Of a DNA stretch of 64,000 bases, positions 43,020-52,144 are shown piece by piece. The notes beneath the pieces are model-generated. The model was not told the DNA's origin and did no database searches. It was given only the letters and a program-made list of their open reading frames with translations. The stretch's first letter is position 1; each line of letters opens with the position of its first letter. Origin of the DNA: Chalciporus piperatus (taxonomy: Eukaryota; Basidiomycota; Agaricomycetes; Boletales; Boletaceae); contig JBBPTG010000004.1 of NCBI GenBank assembly GCA_038093975.1, forward strand, positions 806,001 through 870,000. The letters run 5' to 3'. The position numbers were made by a program, and so were the translations under genes.

Positions 43020-44037
43020 GTATGTGATCTCTCGCCCTTAGCCATTCAAGTGACTGATTCCGATGCATCCTGTTCTCAGGAGGTGCCTGATCTCTCATCT
43101 CACCATGAGTCATTCGAATGGCTGATTCCAATGCTTCATCACCCGTCCTCAGGCAGTGCGTGATCTCTCGCTCCGAGCCATTCAATGACTGATTATGCTT
43201 TGTTGTCCACCATCAGGAAGTGCGTGATCTCTCGTTCCAAGCCATTCAAGTTACTGATTCCGATGCTTCATTGTCTGTCCTCAGGATGTGTGTGATCTCT
43301 CATTCCGAGCCATTAAAGCGACTGATTCCGATGCTTCATTGTCCGCCCTCAGGATGTGCGTGATCTCTCGTTCCGAGCTGTTCAAATGGCTGATTCCAAT
43401 GCTTTATCATCTGTCCTCAGTCGGTGTGTGGTCTCTTGGTCTGAGCCATTCAAGTGACTGATTCTGATGCTTCATCCTCCATTCTCAGCTGGTGTGTGAT
43501 CTCCCGTTCCGAGCCATTCAAGCGACTCATACCAGCGCCTCATTTTCCGTCTTAGCGGGTGTGTAATCTCTCGTTTTGACATTCAAATGACTGATACCAC
43601 TGCCTCATTTTCCATTTTAGCGGGTGCGTAATCTCTCGTTTTGAGCCCAGGCCATTCAAATGACTGTTACCAATGCATCATTATCTGTCTTAGCGGGTGC
43701 GTGGGTTCTCGTTCTGAGCCATTCAAGTGACTGATTCTGATGCTTCATCATCCATTCTCAGATGGTGCGTGATCTCTCGTTCTGAGCCATTCAAATGACT
43801 GATTCTGTTGCCTCATTATCTGCCCAGGTGGTGCGTGATTTCTCATTTTGGGCCATTCAAGTGATTGATTCAAATGGTTCATTGCTTCATCGTCCGCCCC
43901 CAGATGGTGCGTGATCTCTTGTTCTGAGCCATTCAAGTGATTGATTCTGATGCTTCCTGTTCTCAGGAGGTGCATGATCTCTCGTTCCGAACCATTCAAT
44001 TGAATGACTGATTTCAATGCTTCATCATCCCCCACAG
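43020..44037 (+). repeat. Tandem array of 15 intron-like units
   Basis: Fifteen degenerate units occupy 43020-43079, 43083-43152, 43156-43216, 43220-43284, 43288-43352, 43356-43420, 43424-43488, 43492-43555, 43559-43620, 43624-43693, 43697-43761, 43765-43827, 43831-43903, 43907-43966 and 43970-44037. Each begins GT (GTATGT, GTGCGT or GTGTGT in most), continues TGATCTCTCGTT...AGCCATTCAAG, carries a CTGAT-like branch box (TGACTGATTC in most), and ends CAG or TAG. Exactly three bases separate every unit from the next: GAG, GCA, GAA, GAT, GAT, TCG, CTG, CGG, CGG, CGG, ATG, GTG, ATG, GAG. A TTC precedes the first unit and itself follows an acceptor-like TTGCAG. Confidence 0.9.
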
Positions 44038-44142
44038 ATGGTGCAACTTCTTTGTGACCCTGATGAAGAATGGCCATGTCCCTCATTGCTAGACACACAC
44101 ACCCATCTTGAGAGTGAGCATCTTGGGTTCCTGACCCCATAA
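44038..44142 (+). other. Possible terminal exon after the intron-like array
   Basis: Directly after the last CACAG an open frame starts ATGGTGCAACTT, encodes 34 residues (MVQLLCDPDEEWPCPSLLD...) and stops at 44140-44142. If the array is spliced, this would be the C-terminus of the upstream gene. It overlaps the start of a segment duplicated at 45050, so it could equally be repeat sequence. Confidence 0.3.
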
Positions 44143-44375
44143 CCGTGGGTGTTCGGGCCATGTCAGTCACGGGTCGGTCTTTCTTTCGTACTTTGGGTGC
44201 TGCACAATCGCCACGTGAAGCGTCTTCAAGTTTGATGATGTTCACAACCACCGTGACAGCGTTGTTTAAGCATGAAGCTGGAGAATGGGATGATGAAGTC
44301 TAGCTTTGGGGAGGAGTGGTAGCGGTGGGATAGTAGAGTGAAGTATCATGTGAAATGTAAATCGGTCCTGTGTTC
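44040..44375 (+). repeat. Accessory repeat, copy 1
   Basis: Blocks such as CATCTTGAGAGTGAGCATCT, the GGTCGGTCTTTCTTTCGT region and GTCTAGCTTTGGGGAGGAGT recur in the same order and orientation at 45050-45560. The sequence diverges noticeably between copies. No clear gene is seen in either. Confidence 0.7.
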
Positions 44376-44399
44376 TTAACTTCGTAACTCGCTCAGGGC

Positions 44400-44790
44400 C
44401 CAGCGAGGGGTGAACTTAGGAGAACCTCTCCTTACCATCCACACTATTCCGCGTCCTTGTCCTAGCACGAGACAATGTCTCCGTTTTCTTTCCCCTGTTC
44501 CCAAGTACCGATGGCACTCGTCCAACAGAACGCAAAATGACCTCGAACTCATCTTCCAAACCACGTCCACGACGTCTGGCATGACTGGACCCAGTCCCAC
44601 CAAGCGCGAGCCTGAGGTCTGCAGCCTGCTTCGTCCCGTTTCCGTTTCCGCCTCCGTGTTTCCTTCTTGTTCATCATCAACAGCGTAAAGTTTTCAAATT
44701 CTTCTTCGAATTCGGTCATCCGTTTGATCTCGCGTCCACGATCCGAGACCAGACGTAGACTAGACTCGGACATGTGGATGTGAGGGATCC
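44400..44790 (+). repeat. Dispersed repeat family, copy B (longest plus-strand copy)
   Basis: It runs from the CACTATTCCGCGTCC block through TTTCCCCTGTTCCCAAGTA, CCAACAGAACGCAAAATGAC, CAGCCTGCTTCGTCCCG and CATCAACAGCGTAAAGTTTT to CGCGTCCACGATCCGAGACC. Related copies lie at 40890, 54186-54560 (reverse), 57820-57960 and 61385-61640. No coding capacity is recognised and the class is unknown. Confidence 0.8.
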
Positions 44791-44794
44791 AGGT

Positions 44795-44940
44795 AGATGA
44801 GGGCGGTAAGCGGGGTAGGTTCGTCTATCGTTGGACGTGCGCCTGCTTCGCCAACGTTGGGAACGTCCCCGGCTTCGACGGGTGGACAGACGCAACATGA
44901 GGTGTTGCAACCACCGCCTCCGCCGAGGACGAATGGTACT
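44795..44940 (+). pseudogene. Fragment of the dynein light intermediate chain C-terminus
   Basis: It reads AVSGVGSSIVGRAPASPTLG, then SPASTGGQTQHEVLQ, then PPPPPR. The intact gene at 58036-59969 has AVSGAGSSSVGRAPASPT, TPASTGGQTQHEVLQ and a poly-Pro tail near its end. About 30 codons including NFFQSLLSSKD are missing. The fragment is in the opposite orientation to its parent, 13 kb away, next to a dispersed repeat copy. Confidence 0.85.
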
Positions 44941-45049
44941 TTGATCGCAGCACTGGCAGGGAGAAGTCAGAGTCATGTTCACTTTAAAGTTGCCCCTCTT
45001 CTCGTCAACGCTCGCGGTATGGAGTGACCAAGGACGATACCCTCATGAC

Positions 45050-45560
45050 TCCATCCCCGATGGAGAAGGCCATGTCGTTCATCACTAGACGCACCACACC
45101 AATCTTGAGAGTGAGCATCTAGGGTTCCTGTCTCTGCCTCATCATTGACGGACTGCTCCTTCGCCATTTGCAGATCCTTCTGAGATCAGCGCCATTTTTG
45201 CAAAGCTCTATGATTCCAGCCACGCCCAAACACTCCCGTGCTCAAAGACACCCCTGTGACACATACCCCTTCATCCCCGGTGCGTCGCTCGTCACATTTG
45301 GCGGGGTGCTCCGTTGGTCCTGTTACGGATATGTGGGCCATGTCAGCTGCGGATCAGTCTTTCTTTCGTGCCACAGTTGCCCTCGTGAAGTGTCTTTGGA
45401 TTGGTTGGTTATCGATGATGACGTTCGCGACCACGGCGCTGTTTAAGCGCATGTAATTGGAGGATGGAGTGATAAAGTCTAGCTTTGGGGAGGAGTGGGA
45501 GCGGTGGACTAGTAGAGTGAAGCATCAGCTAATTCCAGGGATCTATTGATGTGAAATGTA
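45050..45560 (+). repeat. Accessory repeat, copy 2
   Basis: Direct diverged copy of 44040-44375, with an insertion around 45170-45340. Shared blocks include GAGAGTGAGCATCT and GTCTAGCTTTGGGGAGGAGT. The interval from 45560 to the eIF3m stop at 45751 holds nothing recognisable. Confidence 0.7.
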
Positions 45561-45750
45561 GATCGATCCTGTATTCTTAAAACTTCGTTCACGCAAAATA
45601 TGTCAATAGAGACCAGACAAACTCGCTCAGGGCCCTGGCAGCGAGTGATTCAGAACGTCGGGGCGAATTGAGGAGAACCTGTCATTGGGAATATCAAATC
45701 TATGGCAGCGTGCCAGCCACCTTTTGAATATAGAAATCAGATCCAATACA

Positions 45751-47266
45751 TCAAGCAGTGCTTTCTACCTGGATTCCCTGCTCGGTCTGAGTACCCTGGA
45801 CTGCATCGACAATACTGCCACCTCTTCTCTGTGTCTGTGCGACGGCCTCGATGACGCTTGCGAGTCCCGTTTTCCACGCGAGCAGTCGCCTCTCGAGGGC
45901 TTCCCACTGCGCACGCTCGAACTTGCGTGCCGAGGAGCGGAACACATGGAGATTCTGCGTCATCTGCGAAAGCTTACCGGAAACGAGACCGGCTCGGATG
46001 ACTACAAGAGGTCAGATGAGTCCCAACATTGTGATTGTTGGTTCGAGACCCACCGTCGATGGTCCATTTTTCAACCTCTGATGGGTCGACTTGCAAAGTC
46101 GATGCGATTATTGAATAGGCAAGATCGCGTCCGATGTAGTCAAAGGCAAGCGAAGAGAACGCAAGGAAACGTATCTTGCGCTCAAGCTGCGATCTCTCAA
46201 GTTCTGCGAATATTATGACTCGTCAGCAGGAGCCGATTTGACCAGGGAAAGAGGCGTACGGTAAGTTTCGAGGATGGCGGAGTGGCTGTCAGCCCATGCC
46301 TGGAACTCGGGTAATCCGTTGTTTAGGAATATCTGGAGCAGGGGGAAAAGTTCGTGGTCTTTCACGGCAATAATAGGATCCATGTTGTACAATGCTTCGA
46401 AATCGAAGATAGCAGGTAAGCGAAGGGAAGTGGCGATGGCGTCAATAGCAGCCAAGCGACTCTCTGGGGAGGCTGCAGGAGCAGTGTGCACAAGTAACAT
46501 TCTACATTCGTAGGCTGACTCTCTACAAAGAGAACATAAACAAGCGTCGAGTTGTCGTGGAAGCTGTACCCACTGTTGGCCGGCTTGTACAAGGGCGTCA
46601 ATGACGGTTTTCACGAATTGGATCTTCTCCTCGTCGGAGACTTGCCATTCCTTGAGCCATCGTTCGACGTCGGTTTTTGACAAGGCAAGGGCTTCGACTT
46701 CGCCATTGGCTGCCACAGCCTGGAGCAAGGTGGTATATATAGGTAGACGTAATCCGGAAGAGCGTGGCACGGTGTTGAACAAATTGGACAATCTGATCCA
46801 AGGTGAGTAGGATATATGGCAAGATTGTTGATAGCTCACATGCGATATTTTACCGATGAGTTGTTAAACGGTGAGGAAGAGATGATATTGAGCAGATAAA
46901 GCACATGCTTCCTCGTCTCTGGCGAATCGGCCTGCCAGAGAGTGGATAGATGTGAATACAGGAGGTTAAAGAATCCCTCGATCTCTGCCAGAAAATCAGA
47001 AAGTAATACGAGCGATCGTGTCGTTACAGACCTTGATCAGAGCCTTGACCTGGTCCCTTGGTGTTGCTCAACACAAGCTCAAACGCGCTCCTCCGTCTAT
47101 CCTCGTCGAGTGCTGCTTCATCGGTCTTTACGATTTCTTGGAATGATTTCAAGAGAGCGTTGCGCTCATCCTCAGAATTTGACCGTGCGGTGTATTCCAA
47201 TAGCTCGCGCAGTTGCTCCTCGAATGTCCCTTCTGCAAACACCGACACTGAATCTGGCTGGGACAT
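45751..47266 (-). CDS. Translation initiation factor eIF3 subunit M
   Basis: PCI-domain subunit of the eIF3 complex on the 40S ribosome. It starts MSQPDSVSVFAEGTFEEQLR (an in-frame Met 13 codons upstream is less likely). Conserved blocks are KYRILSNLFNTVPRSSGLRL, KTDVERWLKEWQVSDEEKIQ, AAIDAIATSLRLPAIFDFEA, LERKIRFLAFSSLAFDYIGR and the PCI winged-helix segment IASTLQVDPSEVEKWTIDG. The C-terminus is a coiled stretch (SSARKFERAQWEALERRLLA) ending QVESTA. It is interrupted by several short introns. The intron near 46030 contains a T-arm-like GGTTCGAGACCC by chance. Confidence 0.9.
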
Positions 47267-47919
47267 CTTGTCTTGAAATTTCTGTCGTTTGCGATCAGAA
47301 TTCAAAGTTCAAAGCCTTTGGTCAACACAGCCAAACAACGCCACCATCTCCGAGTCCTTGTCCAGATCAACATCGTGACATACTAGTAGCCCAGTCTTAT
47401 TGTCCGTATCGCTCGTTGGAGAGCCTCGACAATAACTTTTTCAGACAATTGGATTTCCTCAGTTACAAGCCCACATGACACTGAGGAGGTGTACTAACTT
47501 ACTTGCCATTTCAAGATAAGACCTGTATCCAGGTCCCAGTGTTAGGTCTTGCACTCACAATTGTTAGAATCCGCTTCCCACGTATCCGCTTGCCAATGGC
47601 GACGATTTGCTTCTTGGCGACTCAGTCGAGAATCCTAACGCGCGGGGGTGAGTGTTAGACATGGGTAACTTGTTCCCTTATTCAAGTGTCCAACCAATCG
47701 GAGCTCACCAATTCGTGCTGTCAAAAACGTTACGTGACTATCCTGCTCGGACGCTAATCTCGTCTAGAATCACGGCATAAGCATTGTGTCGCGCCTCAGG
47801 AACGCGCCCGATCCTCATGCTAGTCCCTACAAGTATATAACGACAATACCTTTTTTTCTCCCAGTCCATCGTGAGTGCCCCAAAGCTCGCCTGACCTCAC
47901 TTGCTCACTCCACTAAACG
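47267..47919. other. Intergenic between eIF3m and sedolisin B
   Basis: The part nearest 47267 is the eIF3m promoter. From about 47555 the sequence matches the reverse complement of 21480-22105, the upstream region of sedolisin A, so it is duplicated promoter DNA with indels. Confidence 0.65.
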
Positions 47920-50620
47920 ATGAGACTTGTCTCTCTCCTCACTCTCCCCTTCGCTGCTGCGCTCGTCATTGACAGGGCAGGTCATTACAAGGGTTCCCAA
48001 CACAAGGTCAAGGAGAGCATCGAAGGGGCTCCTCGTGGTTGGATCAACAATGGTCCCGCACCTTCAGACCATCTCCTTGAGCTGAAGATTGCTCTCCCTC
48101 AACCCCACTTCTCCACCTTGAAGAATCACTTCTGGGATATAAGCAACCCTAAGCACGAGCGCTATGGCGCTTTCTTGTCCAAGGCCGAGATTGAGGCACT
48201 CATGGCACCCCACCCTGAGACCCTTGATACAGTCAGCGAATGGCTTTCCTCACACGGCATCGAAGAGGAGCACCTCTACCGCTCCTCTGCTCAGGACTGG
48301 GTGACCATCCGCGTGACGGTCGCTCTCGCGGAGGAGATGTTAGACACTGTAAGAACCGCGTGCTTTTCTTCCATACTCTCGCTCCTGACAGTGTAACCAC
48401 CCGGTCGAATTTAGAAATATTACGTCTACACTCACTCTGTTACCGGCGAAAGTATCGTTAGAACGACCAGCTACAGTCTCCCCGAGTGCTTGCACGAGCA
48501 TGTCGAGCTCATTCAACCCACCACGATGTTTACGCGCCTCAGGCCGTTCCGGAGTATGCTGCACTGGTCAAACACAGTGACCTCCGGGTCGCCAAGTCCC
48601 GCCACTGGCACCATCACTGGACCAGCGGGCAACCAAGTTGATGCCAGTTGCAACAATACCGTACGACGTCCCCGTTTGGGAAGATGAACGCCTCTAACGT
48701 GATCAATCGCACAGATTACTGTTTCGTGCTTGAAACAGCTATACAACTCTGTTGGCTGCAACCCCTCTGCCACTAATGGCAACGGGATTGCCGTTACCGC
48801 CTACCTCAACCAGTCCGCCAACAACATGGATCTCCAACAGTTCTTCGAGTCAGAGGCCCCTGAGGCGTACGGCTCGAACTACACTTTCGTCTCCATCAAC
48901 GGTGGTATGAACAACCAGAGCTACGCGGCTGCTGGTGTTGAAGCGAACTTGGACACTCAATATGCTTACGGCCTCACTTATCCAACGCCTGCAACCTTGT
49001 ACTCAACTGGTGGCTCGCCTCCGTTCATCCCGGACCCGCATACCCCCACTAATACTAACGAACCATATGCTAATGTGTGTATTTCATCTTGCTCATTGTT
49101 TATTGTTTATCTCCCATACTGAGTGCTTTGATGTGTAATCCTAGTGGGTGGAATACGTGTTGGCTCAGGAATACCTCCCCCAGACGATCTCTACTAGTTA
49201 TGGCGATGACGAGCAGACTGGTATGTCACCTCACTCCATGGGTCGACATGTTCTCATCATTGTGTAATAGTTCCGTACCGCTACGCAGCCCGAGTGTGCG
49301 ATGGCTTCCTTGCTCTCGGAGCCCGTGGTATCTCCATCCTGTTCTCCTCTGGCGATGGAGGTGTCGGCGATGGTGATGCTGACCCAGCGACGCAAACCTG
49401 TTATACCAACTTTGGTGCCAACCGGACCGTCTTCCTCCCCGAATTCCCTGCTGCATGCCCATAGTGAGTTTATAGCCCTCACGAATTTGGGGTATAGCAT
49501 CATCTCATCGGTCTTTTATTCGCTCAGTGTGACGTCTGTCGGAGGCACTGTTAACGTTCCCGAGACTGGCGTCTTCTTCTCCGGTGGAGGTTTCAGCAAC
49601 TACGTCAGTCTAGCCTTCCTGACTAGCTTTGCTTCGCGTCGTGTCCTAACAAATGATATCCGTAGTTCCCCCGTCCCGACTACCAGGACGAGGTAGTGCC
49701 AGCGTACTTGGAGAACCTCGCTCCTGGAACCTACGAAGGCCTTTACAACCCGTAAGCACCCTCCCCACTTTCAAACCCACACTGACATTCGCCGCTACAG
49801 ATACGGTCGTGTAAGTACCTCCCCCGATCTAATGCCCTTTTCTTCATCGCGACGCTAAACATACACTCTCTTTTTTTATATACCTCCGACAGGGTATCCC
49901 CGACGTCGCCGCACAAGGCCTCAACTTCAGCGTCGTCTACCAAAACCGGACAGTCCTCGTCGGTGGTACATCCTGCTCCGCCCCCACCTTTGCCGCCTTC
50001 ATTTCCATGCTCAACGACGCCCGTATCAGCGCCGGTAAATCCCCACTTGGATTTTTGAACCCATGGCTGTACCAGACGGGATACCAGGGGTTGAACGATA
50101 TCACCGTGGGCAATAACCCTGGATGTGGAACTGAGGGATTCAATTCGACTGCCGGTTGGGATCCTGTCACTGGTCTCGGTACGCCAAACTTTGAAAAGTT
50201 GAAGGCGTTGGCGTTAGCCGATTGAGAGATGGGATCGTCGTATGTATAGCGGCGTAGCGCTACACACAGTAACACACTCATTAACATTAATGTCTGTACC
50301 TGATGTTTGATCTTTGGCTATTTATTGTTAAGGCGTTATTGCGGTTCTCAAATGAAGATGCGCTGAGGTGAACAGAGGCCTGGAACAAATCTTCCAAGGG
50401 AAAAAGAAAGGGGCATATTGTGTGTACCGACGACAATCACTCTCGCTTCTAAGAGAGCCATCAAGTAAAAGTATTACCAGACAGAACAAGAACGTTTAAT
50501 TTCCCTGGACCAGACGGCGTCACTTGTCGAGGAGGACCTTGTGAGAGGTCGGGGGCGTGGTCGAGGCTCGCTCGAAAATTAATGACGAGCCCACTCGCAT
50601 CCTTGAATCGCAATGCAAGC
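47555..50620 (+). repeat. Arm B of the inverted segmental duplication
   Basis: It is the counterpart of 18750-22105 in opposite orientation. It includes upstream sequence, the complete sedolisin gene and about 390 bases of 3' flank, in which the ACTTTTACTTGA/TCAAGTAAAAGT and GACGAGCCCACTCGC blocks correspond to 18890 and 18760. Confidence 0.85.
47920..50225 (+). CDS. Secreted S53 serine-carboxyl peptidase (sedolisin), copy B
   Basis: Paralogue of the gene at 19154-21425, with identical exon layout. Signal peptide is [17 protein letters not shown]. The catalytic Glu/Asp are in [12 protein letters not shown], the oxyanion Asp in [12 protein letters not shown] and the Ser in [13 protein letters not shown]. 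The C-terminal Ca2+ site is [20 protein letters not shown]. Copy B differs by two extra residues after the signal peptide and scattered substitutions (for example [14 protein letters not shown] against [14 protein letters not shown]). The intron after GMLDT-equivalent EEMLDT and the others retain GT-AG ends. I see no disabling change. Confidence 0.92.
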
Positions 50621-50679
50621 GAAACCGACGACCGACGGCCTAGCAAAAAACCGAAAGAAAAATGAACTTGCAACGCCCG
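50226..50679. other. 3' flank of sedolisin B and of the Hep59/Tls1 gene
   Basis: This is duplicated 3' sequence up to about 50620, then the 3' end of the convergent minus-strand gene. No further feature is seen. Confidence 0.5.
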
Positions 50680-51976
50680 TCATCTCCGCATTCTCTTCTT
50701 GAACCGTTCCATGACCTACACACAACGAGAAACACATCAGGAAAAAAAAAGCTCAAAAACACTGTTAGAAAACCAGAGCATGCTCACCATCTCGTCCGTC
50801 GCCATCTGTGGTTTGTCGTGCCTCGGTCTACGTTCATCCTGGGGGGTCAAACCCATCGCTTCGAGTTTCGCGTCCCGCATGATCTCTGCGTCTGATTTCT
50901 GTTTGATGTGTGGGCGGTAGACTGGATGCAGGGCGGGAAAGAATACGGATACGAAGATGAGAGAGATGACTGGAGACTTGGTGGAGAAATGAACGTACAT
51001 CGAGTGGCGACGAGATGCTCCTCGTCCGTATTAGGCTTCCTCCGATCCTTACGTACCTCAGCGACCTGACGTCTCGCCTTCTCCGTCTCCTCGATATTCT
51101 TCAACCGAGTACTGCGAGCATGTCATCAGAATCCAGAGTGACAAACAGGGAAAGAAAGAAAGAACCCACTCCATTCCTAAATCGACTTCGGGTATGGCGG
51201 TCAACATCGCAAGACTGTTGGTCACACTCCCCTCATCGACCGTCTTCTTCTCCGTCTTCCAACGCTCTCCGAGCGTGAACTCGTCTTTGGGGTCTTTGGG
51301 TTCGGAGTCTGCTTTGTCTTGTTGACGTTGGGCTTTGATGTTCTCCTCGATGTATGCCATCCTGTGCACGCGAGCAAAAGCATGAAACGAGCGAAAAGTG
51401 AGTGGTGTACGAAATGGGAAGAGACGGGAGAACGTACATATGTTTATCAACATCGAGCGTATTCGTCTGCTGCGTAAAGTTGCTCGTCCTCACCGCCCTC
51501 CTCGTTTTCGCCTCCTCACCATCATCCTCCTCACTACAAGGGAAAAAGAACCCAGACTGTTATCAGTTCCACCTTGGCCCATACCACGAGAATGTGTGAT
51601 TGGTGTGGTACGTGGACTCACTCTTCGCCGACCCTCGCACCAGGTTTCAACCCTCCCTTATCCTCATCCTCATCCTCAGCATGTCGACGTCTCCTCTTCT
51701 TCGTATCCCCGTTTGAAAGTTTTTGAACGTCGATACCTTGTCGAGCTTTGCGAAGTTTACGAAGCTCGAGGAGCTCTGAGAGTCTGCCATGCCCGAGTTA
51801 TGTGCCCAGTGAGTGAGTGAAACTTGCATTGCACGGTTGCTACACTGATAATGGGGAGGACGTGATACGCACGGAAGTGACTTGTCCTCCTCGTCTTCCT
51901 CGGATGCGTGGGTTTGATTTATTTCTTCTGATTTCTCTCGGACGCGAGGTTGTGGTCGATTTCGTCTCTTGATCAT
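50680..51976 (-). CDS. Hep59 / C9orf78 / Tls1-family splicing-associated protein
   Basis: Small charged nuclear protein; fission yeast Tls1 and human C9orf78 associate with the spliceosome (Brr2). It starts MIKRRNRPQPRVREKSEE. Next is the family hallmark ELLELRKLRKARQGIDVQKL, then KKRRRRHAEDEDEDKGGLKP. After short introns follow NFTQQTNTLDVDKHM, MAYIEENIKAQRQQDK, FTLGERWKTEKKTVDEGSVT, RLKNIEETEKARRQ and YRPHIKQKSDAEIMRDAKLE. It ends MVMERFKKRMRR at 50680. Five or more short exons separate these blocks. Confidence 0.87.
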
Positions 51977-52144
51977 GGACGTAGCTGTCAATTGTGCTAA
52001 GGGTGGAGCAGCACAGCCACGTAGATCGCAAGTCTTGGGTTCTGTAGAAATTATAGAATGTGGGGAGGTCCAGGAAACAGAATGTACTGATACATAGTAA
52101 ACTTGTAAAAAAAAGCATAGATTAAAAAATTCACACTTCCAATT

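Noticed and set aside
43020..44037. CRISPR array
   Set aside because: There are no constant repeats with unique spacers: the whole unit is repeated and degenerate, the spacers are three bases, and the host is a fungus.
43748..44251. Minus-strand open frame of 167 codons with repeated NGSEREI/SLEWLR words
   Set aside because: It is the antisense reading of the tandem intron-like array; its repeats follow from the DNA repeat period and there is no start or splice support.
46020..46080. T-arm-like GGTTCGAGACCC suggesting a second tRNA
   Set aside because: It lies within an intron of the eIF3m gene and no acceptor, D or anticodon stem folds around it.
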